Assembly (NCBI RefSeq): GCF_900116145.1 | Contig: NZ_FPAB01000001.1 | Location: 807,135 to 871,134, forward strand | DNA length: 64,000 nucleotides | Reading direction: 5' to 3' | Source: Streptomyces harbinensis | GTDB lineage: Bacteria; Actinomycetota; Actinomycetes; Streptomycetales; Streptomycetaceae | Part shown: positions 7,351-16,560 of the stretch, piece by piece | Layout of the letters: each line of letters opens with the position of its first letter | Position numbering within the stretch: the first letter of the stretch is position 1 | The notes under the pieces: generated by a model | What the model saw: the letters and a program-made list of their open reading frames with translations, nothing else | What the model was told of the DNA's origin: nothing | Databases searched by the model: none | Program-made: the position numbers and the translations under genes

Positions 7351-8524
7351 TCAGCCCGGCGCGCCGTTCACCGGTGCGCCGGGCACCGTGTGCAGCTTCG
7401 GCGGCGGCCACCACGGCGGGCAGTTCCAGCGCCGCCGCAACCTCCTCGAACCAGCTGATCTCGGCCTCCAGGTCCGACGTTTCCGGGACGGCGGACCGCC
7501 CCCCGCACGCCCCCTCGCGACCGGACAGCCGCGCCGAGACGGCGTACCGCAGCAGCACCGCCTCCACCGCCGGGGCCGGCCCGGGCCCGGCGAACCCGGC
7601 TGTCCGCAAGGCGGCCTCGGCGGCCGGCGGGTGGCCGGGGCCCAGGTGGGTCTCCAGGGCCAGCGCGCTGTCGCGGATCTCGATGACGTACCGGTACAGC
7701 CGCAGCCGGGGGTTCCTGCGGCGTACGTCCGCCGGCAACGGCAGCACCACACCGGGGGTCGCGGTCTGCAGCAGTCGCCACAGCGGCGCGATCCGGTCGG
7801 CCTGCCGGGCCGCTGCCCGCTTCAGCCGGTGCTCGGCGTGTGCCGGCCAGATGACGGCGAGCGCGAACAGCAGCACCATGATCGCCAGCAGCACCTGGGT
7901 GGCCCCGGTGATCAGGCGCGCGTCCGGCAGCGGCCACTGGGCGAACCTCGCCGTCACATAGCCGAACCGGTGCAGCAGATAGGCGGCGCCGAGCAGGGTG
8001 GCGATCCGCATCAGCCGCAGTGAGGTACGGGCGGGGCCCGGCGAGGCGTGGCGTCCGTCGATCCAGCAGATCCGCGCGATCGTCAGCAGGCCGTAGGCGG
8101 TGTAGCCGCTCAGCACCGCCCAGTAGGTGTAACCCGCCCAGGAGGACCGGCTGTACGTCAGCAGGTCGATGTCGCCGTGCGGGCGCGGCATCAGTGCGAA
8201 CGCGGTGGTCAGCACGATCGCCCCGGCCGCCAGCGCGGCCAGGTTCCGCCGCGAGAGCCGCCCCCGGGCCCGTCCCGTCATCTCGCGGACGAACTCCACC
8301 AGGGCCGCCGTCCCGGTCAGTCCCAGCAGATGCACCAGCAGGGCGGTGCCGCTGTTGACCCCGATCAGCGCGTCGACCACGCGCCGCACCGCCGGTGTGC
8401 CCAGCGTCGCCCCGAGCGCGAGGCAGGTCCAGCCCGCCGTGAGCACCCGGTTGCGCCGCGGCGCGGTCCGCCATCGGCCGAGGTGGTACAGGGACAGGCT
8501 CCAGAGCAGCGGCAGCACCGCCAT
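7351..8524 (-). pseudogene. MAB_1171c-like integral membrane protein, 3' end apparently frameshifted
   Basis: From the ATG at 8524 (GAGG 8 nt upstream) the frame encodes about 390 aa of a MAB_1171c-type protein. It has about six to seven N-terminal membrane helices, then a cytoplasmic region with HRLKRAAARQADRIAPLW, RYVIEIRDSALAL and a closing SWFEEVAAALELPAVVAAA. The frame has no stop where the family should end. It continues antisense through the whole NlpC-like gene to 5888. A one-base shift just before the end would use the TGA at 7351-7353, 2 bp from the convergent neighbour's stop; the 1174-nt span is 3n+1. It follows ImmA/IrrE and XRE genes on the same strand, a common actinobacterial set. 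It may be a true frameshift, a sequencing error or a stop-loss. Confidence 0.7.
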
Positions 8525-8535
8525 CTCGTACGGCC

Positions 8536-9096
8536 TCAAGCGGTCGGTCCCCTCCACTCGTAGACCTCGGCGAAGGTGCACATCACCAGGGAGAGGGTGT
8601 CGGCCGAGGCGCGCGATGCGCCCGGGCGGGTCGCCGGGAGGGTGTCGAAGTGCTGCCACATCAGGGAGGCCAGCAGCTCGGCCTCCTGCTCCTGGTCGGT
8701 GGTCGCCCGGGTGCGGTCACGGGCCAGCAGCCGGGCGGCCATCGCGGGGTCGAGGTCGGGGAAGAGCCGGCGCAGACTCGCGTGGTCCGGTGCGCCGTCC
8801 TGCCGGTGCTCCAGCAGGATGTGCGCCAGCTCGTGCAGCACGATGTGGGCCTGGTGGACGGGGCTGGTCACCACCGAGTAGTAGACGTGATCGGCCTCGG
8901 CGAAGGCGATCCACACCCCGCAGATCCCCGATCCGCCGCTGTCCGTCCCGGCCAGCGGGATCAGCCGCAGCGGCCGGCCGCGGCGCCGGGCGACCGCCTC
9001 GGCCAGGGCCTCGATCGTGAACGGTCCCGGGACGGCCAGCCGGCCGATCAGGCCGTGGCAGCGTGCCGTGAACGCACGCCACTGCCGGTCCTCCAT
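8536..9096 (-). CDS. ImmA/IrrE-family metallopeptidase-like protein
   Basis: This 186-aa protein has the zinc-protease signature HELAHILLEH (about residues 91-100, HExxH), as in the COG2856 family. IrrE/ImmA proteins cleave a partner XRE-type repressor, relieving repression under stress or during excision of mobile DNA. An XRE-type gene lies immediately upstream (9160-9708) in the same orientation, so the pair could be such a protease-repressor switch. The downstream gene is a MAB_1171c-like membrane protein starting 11 nt away. This trio recurs in streptomycetes. The substrate relation is inferred from gene order only. Confidence 0.9.
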   Translation of the reverse strand: MEDRQWRAFTARCHGLIGRLAVPGPFTIEALAEAVARRRGRPLRLIPLAGTDSGGSGICGVWIAFAEADHVYYSVVTSPVHQAHIVLHELAHILLEHRQDGAPDHASLRRLFPDLDPAMAARLLARDRTRATTDQEQEAELLASLMWQHFDTLPATRPGASRASADTLSLVMCTFAEVYEWRGPTA

Positions 9097-9159
9097 ATGT
9101 GTCCCCGTGTCAGCACAGTTCCCCGTCCCCCACGGTCCCCTCCGGCACCCGGACGGAGT

Positions 9160-9708
9160 TTAGACGACCGGGCCCGGCGGATCCGGCCGACCGGTCCCCT
9201 CTTCCCCGGCCTCGGCCTCGGCCTCCAGCATCGCGCTGCGTTCGACCAGCGAGCGCACCGTGTCCACGCCGCGCGCCGACATGGTCGCGACGGCGGCGGC
9301 CCGCAGCGCCACCGACCGTACGTCGTTGGCCCGCATCGCCGCGATCAGCTCCAGCTGGGCGGCGACCCGGTCGGCCACCTCGTCGTCGATGAAGTACGCG
9401 TGCGGGACGCCGAAGAAGTCGCCCAGCGCGCGCAGGGTGCCGATGGTGGGGTTCCCGGCCCGTCCCTTCAGGAGCGTCCACAGCCGGCCGACCGAGATCC
9501 TGGAGTCCCCGGGCCGGGCCGCGTCACGGATCCCGTCCACCACTTCCTGGAGCGTGTACCGGCGCCCCAGCGGCTGCACGTAACGGAACAGGAACTCGAT
9601 CCGGCGCCCGAGCCGTTCGCCCTCCGGTTCCACCGCTCGGTCCTCACCGTGCCGCTCGTCCACGTTCTCCGCCCCCTCCGCCACCGAATCGCCCCCAGTA
9701 TCGTCCAC
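9160..9708 (-). CDS. XRE-type helix-turn-helix regulator
   Basis: The 182-aa protein has an acidic N-terminal leader, a Cro/C1-type HTH at about residues 50-105 (RRYTLQEVVDGIRDAARPG, ISVGRLWTLLKGRAGNPTIG, TLRALGDFFGVP) and an alanine-rich helical C-terminus. It lies 63 bp upstream of the ImmA/IrrE gene and is probably cotranscribed with it. The proximity suggests it is the target or partner of that protease. It is divergent from the small membrane-protein gene at 9854; the roughly 145-bp gap presumably holds its promoter. Confidence 0.87.
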   Translation of the reverse strand: MDDTGGDSVAEGAENVDERHGEDRAVEPEGERLGRRIEFLFRYVQPLGRRYTLQEVVDGIRDAARPGDSRISVGRLWTLLKGRAGNPTIGTLRALGDFFGVPHAYFIDDEVADRVAAQLELIAAMRANDVRSVALRAAAVATMSARGVDTVRSLVERSAMLEAEAEAGEEGTGRPDPPGPVV

Positions 9709-9853
9709 CGCCGGCCGCGCCCGGTGCGGCAGGCAACGGCGACATCACAAAAGTGTGTGATCGGTGCGGACATCCGTGCATGATCGTGTGCGGGCCCGGG
9801 GAACAATTCCTCACCGGACGGTCAACCCTCTGACTGTGCTGAGGAGTTCCGCG

Positions 9854-10144
9854 ATGAACCAGACGACGAGCCGGACGACGACGGATCGGGCGACGGGCCG
9901 CACCATGGACCATCGCGCCGCACGCTGGACACTGGTGCTGTTCGCCGTGACGGGCCTGCTCGCCCTGGCGGTCTCCCCGTTCACCGCGCTGTACGGGCTG
10001 CTGCTCGGCGCGGGCGGTCTGGTCGCCACCGGGCTGCTGGCCCGGCGGCACGACAGTACGGGGACGACGGCGGCCACCGTGGTCTTCGCCGGGCTGCTGG
10101 CCGGGAGCCTGCCCTATCTGCTGGCCGGCGCCTTCCTGCCGTGA
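9854..10144 (+). CDS. Small hypothetical membrane protein
   Basis: The 96-aa protein begins MNQTTSRTTTDRATGRT. It then has three hydrophobic segments (WTLVLFAVTGLLALAVS, ALYGLLLGAGGLVATGLLA, TVVFAGLLAGSLPYLLAGAF). The start at 9854 is set by GAGGAG seven bases upstream; the frame is open for another 90 nt without a comparable site. It belongs to no family I recognise. Its stop is four bases from the convergent CorA-type gene. Confidence 0.75.
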   Translation: MNQTTSRTTTDRATGRTMDHRAARWTLVLFAVTGLLALAVSPFTALYGLLLGAGGLVATGLLARRHDSTGTTAATVVFAGLLAGSLPYLLAGAFLP

Positions 10145-10148
10145 GCCG

Positions 10149-11123
10149 TCACAGCCAGTCGTTGCGGCGGAAGAGGACGTACAGCAGCAGGGTGATGCCC
10201 ACGATCAGCACGCTGGAGGAGATCAGCCCCGCCTGGTCGCTGAACCCGGGGTAGGGCAGGTTCTGCCCGTAGTAGCCGGTGATCGCGGTCGGTACCGCGA
10301 TGATCGCGGCCCAGCTGGTCACCTTCTTCATGATGAGGTTCATCCGGTTGCTCTGGATGGAGAGGTTGGTCTCCATCACCGAGGCGACCATGTCGCGCAG
10401 TGACTCCGTCCACTCGGCGGCGCGCAGGACGTGGTCGTAGATGTCCTGGTAGTAGGGCATCAGCCGGTCGGTGACCACCCCGGTCCCGGGGCGCATCAGG
10501 GTGTTGATCACCTCGCGCATCGGCAGGACGACCCGGCGCAGCCCGACCAGGGACTTGCGCAGTTCGTACGCGTCGCGCTGCACCTGGCGGATCTCGCCGG
10601 GGTCCTCGGCGAAGAGCAGTTCCTCCAGTTCCTCGATCGCGTCGTCCAGTTGCTGCACCGCCTGGAAGTGGCCGTCCACCAGATGGTCGAGCAGCCCGTG
10701 CAGCAGGAAGCCGACCCCCTGGCCGGCGAGGTCGGGGCTGTCGTCCCACCGGGTGACGACGTCGTCGATGTCGAACCCGTCGTCCTGGCGGACCGTGATC
10801 AGCGCCCGCCGGGTGAGGAACGCGGCGATCTCGGTGGTGGTCAGCCGCCCGCCGTGCGGGTCGATGCGCACCGCGTAGCCGCTGAAAAACTCGTGGGAGC
10901 GGTAGCGGTCGATCTTGGGGCGCTGGCCGGCGGTGGCGGCGTCCTCCAGGGCCAGTTCGTGCAGGCCGAACTCCTGGCCGACCCGGGCCAGCTTCTGCGG
11001 GGTGGGCCGGAAGAGGTCGAGCCAGACCAGCGCCGCCGGGTCGGCCAGGTGCTCGGAGATCTCGTGGACCGGGAAATTCTCCCGGACCAGGGATCCGTCG
11101 CGGTACAGCCGGGTGCGCGCCAT
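10149..11123 (-). CDS. CorA-family divalent-cation transporter
   Basis: The 324-aa protein has a long acidic cytoplasmic N-terminal domain with extended helices (LQ..DDAIEELEELLFAEDPGE), then two C-terminal helices. The loop after the first helix reads YYGQNLPYPG, the position of the CorA signature GMN, here GQN. This variant occurs in actinobacterial CorA-like proteins. The C-terminus ends in the basic RRNDWL typical of the family. The function is Mg2+ (or Co2+/Ni2+, Zn2+) flux through a pentameric channel. The GMN-to-GQN change may alter selectivity. The ATG at 11123 is the only good start. Confidence 0.92.
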   Translation of the reverse strand: MARTRLYRDGSLVRENFPVHEISEHLADPAALVWLDLFRPTPQKLARVGQEFGLHELALEDAATAGQRPKIDRYRSHEFFSGYAVRIDPHGGRLTTTEIAAFLTRRALITVRQDDGFDIDDVVTRWDDSPDLAGQGVGFLLHGLLDHLVDGHFQAVQQLDDAIEELEELLFAEDPGEIRQVQRDAYELRKSLVGLRRVVLPMREVINTLMRPGTGVVTDRLMPYYQDIYDHVLRAAEWTESLRDMVASVMETNLSIQSNRMNLIMKKVTSWAAIIAVPTAITGYYGQNLPYPGFSDQAGLISSSVLIVGITLLLYVLFRRNDWL

Positions 11124-11512
11124 AGTCCGACATTAGGGGCGCCGGGCGGCGCTCACCACGGCAGTTCGATCACCTCGTGGACGCGCAGGGCCACGAACAG
11201 CGGGCTGACCCGTGCCGGTCCCTGGCGTTTCCCGGTCGCCGTACGCCGCCGGGGTGAGGGTGCCGCCGAGGGAGCCGTCCGGCGGGGTGGGGGTCCACAT
11301 GAGGGTGCGGCCGTCCGCTGCCCGCGACGGTGGTCACCCTCACCTGCCGGGTCCGGTGGACGGCCGGCGCGCCGCCGTGGGGCCGGGCCGCTTCGCGCGT
11401 CGTCCTCACCGCGGGAGCCCGCCGGAAAACGCGCGGGCCCCTCCTCGCGATGGTCGGGAACCCGATCACCGGATGAGGGGGCAACTCCGGGCGGATGGCG
11501 CAGGATGGGCAC
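11124..11512. other. 389-bp intergenic region, divergent promoters
   Basis: This region lies between the corA-like start (11123, minus) and the arcA start (11513, plus). It must contain both promoters. I see no strong hairpin or confident -10/-35 pair. A short minus-strand frame from an ATG at 11300 ends near 11153 only if the frame is shifted, so I do not call it a gene. Confidence 0.5.
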
Positions 11513-12745
11513 ATGACCTTCCATGTCGACTCCGAGACCGGCCGGCTGCGCCGCGTCATCCTGCACCGGCCGGGCCTGGAACTGAAGCGGCTGACCCCGA
11601 GCAACAAGGACGATCTGCTCTTCGACGACGTGCTGTGGGTGCGCCGCGCGCAGCAGGAGCACGACACCTTCGCGGAGCTGCTGCGCGAGCGCGGCGTCAC
11701 CGTCCATCTCTTCGGGGACCTGCTCGCCGAGGCGCTGGCGATCCCGGCGGCGCGGGCGCTGGTGCTCGACCGGGTCTTCGACGAGCGGGAGTACGGCCCG
11801 CTGGCCACCGACGAGCTGCGGGCGGTGTTCGAGGGGCTGCCGGACGCCGAGCTGGCCGAGGCGCTGATCGGCGGCATGACCAAGCGGGAGTACCTGGAGG
11901 CGCACCGCGAGCCGTCCTCGGTGCGGTTCCATGTGATGGCGCCCGACGACTTCCTGCTCCAGCCGCTGCCCAACCATCTGTTCACCCGGGACACCTCGGC
12001 ATGGGTGTACGACGGGGTGGCCATCAACGCGATGCGCTGGCCGGCCCGGCAGCGGGAGAGCGTGCACTTCGAGGCGGTGTACGGGCATCACCCGCTGTTC
12101 GCCGGGCCCGGCGCCGGGGCGTTCCACCGCTGGTCGGAAGGGCAGGGCGGGCACCCGTCCACCATCGAGGGCGGGGACGTGCTGGTGATCGGCGGCGGCG
12201 CGGTGCTGGTGGGGATGAGCGAGCGGACCACGCCGCAGGCGGTGGAGCTGCTGGCGCGGCGGCTGTTCGCGACCGGCTCGGCGCGCACGATCGTGGCGCT
12301 CGACATGCCCAAGCGGCGGGCGTTCATGCATCTGGACACGGTGCTGACCATGGTGGACGGCGAGACGTTCACGCAGTACGCGGGGCTGGGGATGCTGCGC
12401 TCGTACACCATCGAACCGGGCGCGGACGAGGGGGAGCTGAAGGTCACCGACCATCCGCCGGAGCACATGCACCGGGCGATCGCGGCGGCGCTCGGCCTGG
12501 ACGGGATCCGGGTGCTGACGGCGACCCAGGACGTGCACGCGGCGGAGCGGGAGCAGTGGGACGACGGCTGCAACGTGCTGGCGGTCGAGCCGGGGGTGGT
12601 GGTGACGTACGAGCGCAATGTGACCACCAATACCTATCTGCGGCGCAGCGGCTTCGAGGTGCTGGAGATCCCGGGCAGCGAGCTGGGACGGGGCCGGGGC
12701 GGGCCGCGGTGCATGAGCTGCCCGGTGGAGCGGGACCCGGTGTGA
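11513..12745 (+). CDS. arcA: Arginine deiminase
   Basis: The 410-aa enzyme hydrolyses L-arginine to L-citrulline and ammonia, the first step of the ADI pathway. Diagnostic segments are [20 protein letters not shown] near the N-terminus, [18 protein letters not shown], the catalytic-His segment [12 protein letters not shown] and the C-terminal nucleophile in [11 protein letters not shown]. The start [10 protein letters not shown] is chosen over an ATG 18 nt upstream because it matches family N-termini and has AGGATGG before it. Ornithine carbamoyltransferase follows 86 bp downstream, so citrulline is passed on to phosphorolysis. No arcC carbamate kinase or arcD antiporter is in the window. Confidence 0.96.
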   Translation: MTFHVDSETGRLRRVILHRPGLELKRLTPSNKDDLLFDDVLWVRRAQQEHDTFAELLRERGVTVHLFGDLLAEALAIPAARALVLDRVFDEREYGPLATDELRAVFEGLPDAELAEALIGGMTKREYLEAHREPSSVRFHVMAPDDFLLQPLPNHLFTRDTSAWVYDGVAINAMRWPARQRESVHFEAVYGHHPLFAGPGAGAFHRWSEGQGGHPSTIEGGDVLVIGGGAVLVGMSERTTPQAVELLARRLFATGSARTIVALDMPKRRAFMHLDTVLTMVDGETFTQYAGLGMLRSYTIEPGADEGELKVTDHPPEHMHRAIAAALGLDGIRVLTATQDVHAAEREQWDDGCNVLAVEPGVVVTYERNVTTNTYLRRSGFEVLEIPGSELGRGRGGPRCMSCPVERDPV

Positions 12746-12759
12746 GCACCTGAAGGCCC

Positions 12760-12788
12760 TTGCATAGCCATGAGGTGCGCCGTATAGA
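12760..12788 (+). promoter_or_regulatory. Sigma70-type promoter in the arcA-arcB gap
   Basis: TTGCAT (12760-12765) and TATAGA (12783-12788) are separated by exactly 17 bp, a good match to the HrdB-type consensus. Just downstream ATGAC (12794-12798) and GTCAT (12806-12810) form a small inverted repeat containing ATTCA, which could be an operator. arcB could therefore be expressed independently of arcA. Confidence 0.6.
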
Positions 12789-12831
12789 CTTCCATGACCT
12801 ATTCAGTCATCTTTTCGACCAGGAGCTCGCC

Positions 12832-13830
12832 ATGGCGACAGAACTCACCGGCCGCCACCTGCTCAAGGAGCTGGACCTCACCCCCGGGGAGTTCCGTTCC
12901 CTGATCGCCCTGGCCGCCGAGCTGAAGGCCGCCCGGCGGGCCGGGACGGAGCAGCGGCGGCTGGTGGGCCGGAACATCGCGCTGATCTTCGAGAAGAGCT
13001 CCACCCGGACCCGTTGCGCGTTCGAGGTGGCGGCGTCCGAGCAGGGCGCGGCCACCACGTACCTGGACCCGTCGGCCAGCCACGTCGGGTACAAGGAGTC
13101 GGCGAAGGACACCGCCCGGGTGCTCGGCCGGATGTTCGACGCGATCCAGTACCGGGGCTCCGCCCAGCACACGGTGGAGGAGCTGGCGGCGCACGCCGGG
13201 GTGCCGGTCTACAACGGGCTGACCGACGACTGGCACCCCACCCAGATGCTCGCCGACGTGCTCACCATGACCGAGCACAGCGACAAGCCGCTGGACCGTA
13301 TCGCCTACGCCTACCTGGGCGACGCGCGCAACAACATGGGCAACTCCTACCTGGTCACCGGGGCGCTGCTCGGGATGGACGTCCGGATCGTCGCCCCGCG
13401 CGCGCTGTGGCCCGAGGAGACGGTGGTGGCCGAGGCGCGGGCGCTGGCGGAGCGCACCGGGGCCCGGATCACGCTGACCGAGGAGGTGGCCGAGGGCGTG
13501 GCGGGCGCGGACTTCGTCGCCACCGATGTGTGGGTGTCGATGGGTGAGCCGATCCAGGCGTGGGAGCAGCGGATCGGGCTGCTGACCCCGTACGCGGTCA
13601 CCACGGACGTGCTGCGCGCCACCGGTAACCCGGACGTCCGGTTCCTGCACTGCCTGCCCGCCTTCCACGACCTGGGCACCCAGGTGGGGCGGGAGCTGCA
13701 CGAGCAGTACGGGCTGGACTCGCTGGAGGTCACCGACGAGGTGTTCGAGTCGGAGCACTCGGTGGTCTTCGACCAGGCGGAGAACCGGATGCACACCATC
13801 AAGGCGCTGATGGTGGCGACCCTGGGCTGA
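12832..13830 (+). CDS. arcB: Ornithine carbamoyltransferase
   Basis: The 332-aa enzyme interconverts citrulline plus phosphate and ornithine plus carbamoyl phosphate. It has the carbamoyl-phosphate motif [12 protein letters not shown] (about residues 58-69), the HTVEEL-type 80s loop and the ornithine-binding HCLPAFHD (about 269-276), followed by the late EVFES segment. AGGAG six bases before the ATG fixes the start. Adjacent arcA argues for the catabolic isozyme (arcB) rather than biosynthetic argF, although the sequence alone cannot separate them. A good internal promoter precedes it. Confidence 0.94.
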   Translation: MATELTGRHLLKELDLTPGEFRSLIALAAELKAARRAGTEQRRLVGRNIALIFEKSSTRTRCAFEVAASEQGAATTYLDPSASHVGYKESAKDTARVLGRMFDAIQYRGSAQHTVEELAAHAGVPVYNGLTDDWHPTQMLADVLTMTEHSDKPLDRIAYAYLGDARNNMGNSYLVTGALLGMDVRIVAPRALWPEETVVAEARALAERTGARITLTEEVAEGVAGADFVATDVWVSMGEPIQAWEQRIGLLTPYAVTTDVLRATGNPDVRFLHCLPAFHDLGTQVGRELHEQYGLDSLEVTDEVFESEHSVVFDQAENRMHTIKALMVATLG

Positions 13831-13898
13831 GCGCCCGGCGGGGCCCGGCGCCGGGAAATGCGTTGAGCGCGGGGAGCGGCGGCTGGTATCTGTCGGGG

Positions 13899-14444
13899 AT
13901 GCTGACCGGAGATCTGGTACGACTGCGGGCGATGGAGCCCGAGGACGCCGAGGCGCTGTGGCGCTGGAACCACGACCCCCAGGTGATGCGCTGGCTGGAC
14001 ACCTCCTACCCCCAGTCGCTCGCGCAGACCCGCCGCCGGGTGGAAGAACGGGAGCCCAACAGCAGTTACGAGCGGCTGTTGCTGGCGATCGAGACCCGGG
14101 ACGAGGGCCGGCTGATCGGGGTCACCTGTCTGCGCGACTTCGAGGCCGAGAACGGCATGGCCGTCCTGGACATCTATCTGGGCGAGAAGGACGCCTGGGG
14201 GCAGGGGCACGGCACGGACGCGGTCCGCACGCTGTGCCGTTACGGCTTCGACCAGCTGCGGCTGCACTCCATCACGCTGTGGGTGGTGGCGGACAACGCC
14301 GCCGCGCGCCGCGCGTACGCCAAGGCCGGTTTCACCGAGGACGGCCGGCAGCGCGAGGGTTTCCGCCGTGACGGCCGCTGGTACGACCTGATCCTGATGA
14401 CCGTGCTGGAGCACGAACTGCGGCCACCGGAGCACGCCGGCTGA
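13899..14444 (+). CDS. GNAT-family N-acetyltransferase
   Basis: The 181-aa protein resembles RimJ/RimL-type GNAT enzymes: MLTGDLVRLRAMEPEDAEAL at the N-terminus, a central L-x-IYLGEKDAWGQGHGTDAV (acetyl-CoA pyrophosphate loop Q-G-x-G-T) and the closing NAAARRAYAKAGFTEDGR. It would acetylate an amino group using acetyl-CoA; the substrate is unknown. The ATG at 13899 is preferred over a TTG at 13863 because it begins the conserved first strand. It is 68 bp after arcB and may be cotranscribed. Confidence 0.9.
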   Translation: MLTGDLVRLRAMEPEDAEALWRWNHDPQVMRWLDTSYPQSLAQTRRRVEEREPNSSYERLLLAIETRDEGRLIGVTCLRDFEAENGMAVLDIYLGEKDAWGQGHGTDAVRTLCRYGFDQLRLHSITLWVVADNAAARRAYAKAGFTEDGRQREGFRRDGRWYDLILMTVLEHELRPPEHAG

Positions 14445-14547
14445 CGGGCCCGGGGCGGCCGGCGGGCGGCGCCGGGCCTGCACGGGCGGCCGGTGGCCGG
14501 GCGTCCCCGTACTGCACCGGGCCTGGCACCGCTCCCCCAGGCTGCTC

Positions 14548-14829
14548 GTGCCGCTGGGCCTGGTGCTGACACTCGGTCTGCTCATCGGGGTCGCCATGAG
14601 CTATCCGATGGCCCTGCGCCTGTTCACGGTGGGGCGCACCGATATGACCGGCTGGCAGAGCGCGCTGCTGTTCGCCGCCGCCCCGCTCGCCGCCGCCTGG
14701 CGCATGGTCGTGCTCCGTCCGCTGTATCTGTACGCCATGGCCACCTGCCACCGGGTGAACCGCTGGGGCACCCGGTCCGCGGTGGAGGTCGACCTGGCCG
14801 TCCGCGGGGAGCCGGCCGGGGCGCCCTAG
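14548..14829 (+). CDS. Hypothetical small membrane protein
   Basis: The 93-aa frame from a GTG has a hydrophobic first segment (LGLVLTLGLLIGVAMSY) and a second (SALLFAAAPLAAAWRMVVL), then a short basic tail. I recognise no family. The start is uncertain: no strong ribosome site lies before 14548. Its TAG stop overlaps the TAG stop of the convergent methyltransferase gene at the shared CTAG (14826-14829). Confidence 0.55.
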   Translation: MPLGLVLTLGLLIGVAMSYPMALRLFTVGRTDMTGWQSALLFAAAPLAAAWRMVVLRPLYLYAMATCHRVNRWGTRSAVEVDLAVRGEPAGAP

Positions 14830-15428
14830 TCGCGGCGGGTGCCGATCACGGTGGCGAGATCCGGGGCGAGGCGCAGTTCGGTGGCCCGCAGGGCGGGGTG
14901 GGTGAGCCAGTGCACGCGGGCGTGGTCGACGGCGCCCTCGTGGCGGGGCGGCCAGGTGGTGGACGGGGTGAAGTCGTCGATGACGACCGTGCCGTGCGGG
15001 GCGAGCAGGGCGCGGGGGTCGGCCGGGGTGTCGCCCGGTGTCTTCCCCTGGCCGCCGCCGTCCAGCACCAGCAGGTCGAAGGGGCCGTGTGCGGCGATCG
15101 CCGGCCACTCACCGTGCAGGACCGTCACCCGCGCGTCGTCCGCGAAGAGCCCGGCGGCCAGGGCGGCCCGGCCCGCGTCGCGCTCCACGCTCACCAGGCG
15201 CACGCCGGGGCCCGCCCCGGCGGCCAGCCAGGCCAGGCCGACCCCGCAGCCGGTGCCGGTCTCGGCGATCGTCCCGGTGGCACCGCCGGCCAGCGCGTGC
15301 AGCAGCCGGCCCTGCTCCGGACGGCAGGAGTACGCGAAGCCCGCCGTGCGCGCCGCGCGGACCGCCCGGGCCACCGGCGGCGGCACTTCGCTGAGTTGCT
15401 TGTAGGCGTTTGTCCCGCGCTCCGTCAT
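14826..15428 (-). CDS. Class I SAM-dependent methyltransferase (O-methyltransferase-like)
   Basis: The 200-aa protein has a SAM-binding Rossmann core: IAETGTGCGVGLAWLAAG (motif I, about residues 54-71), LVSVERDAGRA (motif II), DLLVLDGGGQG (motif IV) and LLAPHGTVVIDDFTPS. This pattern resembles the class I family that includes O-methyltransferases such as COMT-type enzymes. The ATG at 15428 gives the conserved-looking MTERGTNAYKQL; a GTG at 15452 is an in-frame alternative. The acceptor is unknown. It is divergent from an alpha/beta hydrolase gene. Confidence 0.86.
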   Translation of the reverse strand: MTERGTNAYKQLSEVPPPVARAVRAARTAGFAYSCRPEQGRLLHALAGGATGTIAETGTGCGVGLAWLAAGAGPGVRLVSVERDAGRAALAAGLFADDARVTVLHGEWPAIAAHGPFDLLVLDGGGQGKTPGDTPADPRALLAPHGTVVIDDFTPSTTWPPRHEGAVDHARVHWLTHPALRATELRLAPDLATVIGTRRD

Positions 15429-15500
15429 GGGGTGATGATGTCCCTGATCCACTCCCCGTGAACGAGGGGATCCACAGGGTTCCGCAACGAAGGAATCGGA

Positions 15501-16273
15501 TGAGCTTCCCTTATCTCTCCCATGATGTGGCAGGAGAAGGTCCGGCGGTGCTGTTGCTGCACTCCTCGGTGTGCGACCGCCGGATGTGGGATCCGCAGTG
15601 GCGGGTTCTGATCGACGCGGGTTTCCACCTGATCCGGCCGGACTTCCGGGGGCACGGCGACAGCCCGGCCGTGCCCGGGCCGCACAGCGACGCGGAGGAC
15701 GTCCGGGACCTGCTGGACGAACTGAACGTGGACCGGGTCGCGGTGGTCGGCTCCTCCTTCGGGGGGCGGGTGGCGCTGGAGTTCGCCGCCCGCTGGCCCG
15801 AACGGGTCGGCTCGCTCGCCCTGTTGTGCGCGGGGTCGCCGGGGCACCGGCCCTCGGCGGTGCTGACCGCCTTCAGCGACAAGGAGGACCAGCTGATCGC
15901 GGCCGACGACATCGCCGGAGCGGTGGAGCTGAATGTGAGCACCTGGCTGGGCCCGGACGCCGACGGCAACACCCGGGCGATGGTGCGGCTGATGCAGCGG
16001 CGGGCGTTCGACGTACAGCTCGCCGCCGAGGAGTCCGGTGCCCAGCCGCCGGCGGCGGAGCCGGTGCGGCTGTCCCGGATCGGCGCGGTGCCCGTGCTGG
16101 CGATCTCCGGCGCGCACGATTTCCCGGACTTCCGGGAGATCGCCGCGTCCCTGCCGCACGAGCTGCCCAACGCCCGCCATCTGGAGCTGCCCTGGGCCGG
16201 CCATCTGCCCTCGCTGGAACGCCCGGCGGAGGTGGCGGGGCTGCTGGCCGGTTTTCTGCGCGACCAGCGGTGA
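15501..16273 (+). CDS. Alpha/beta-fold hydrolase
   Basis: The 257-aa protein has the complete catalytic layout: oxyanion strand VLLLHSSVCDRRMWDPQW, nucleophile elbow VVGSSFGGRVAL (Ser about residue 94), acid in LAISGAHDFPD and base in LPWAGHLPSLERP. It is close to the 3-oxoadipate enol-lactonase/haloperoxidase-like subgroup, but substrate cannot be assigned. AAGGA lies upstream of the ATG at 15501. The roughly 290 bp after its stop hold no gene; that stretch contains an AT-rich patch near 16450-16475 but nothing I can name. Confidence 0.92.
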
Positions 16274-16560
16274 GAAGGGCCGGAGCGCACGGCGGCCGGG
16301 CGGGGAAGCGATGGCCGGCGAGCGCTCCGGAGGTGGCGGTGCACCTCTGCCCTGCACGGCGGAGGTTCACTGCACGAGCAGTATTCTGCCGCAGCGCCGG
16401 GCCGGTCCGGGCGGCCGTCACCATGATCCGGTCACGGTGCGCCATGGTCTGACTACAGAACGTTAAACATTCAAGTGTGCCATGTCGGCGCTCACCTGCG
16501 GTTTCCTCCGCCGGCGCGCCACTGGACCCCGTTCGCACGCCCCCGCAACACGGCCGGAAT

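Noticed and set aside
11153..11300. Possible short minus-strand gene upstream of arcA
   Set aside because: It needs a frame change between an ATG at 11300 and a plausible C-terminal end near 11153, has no ribosome site, and I recognise no family.
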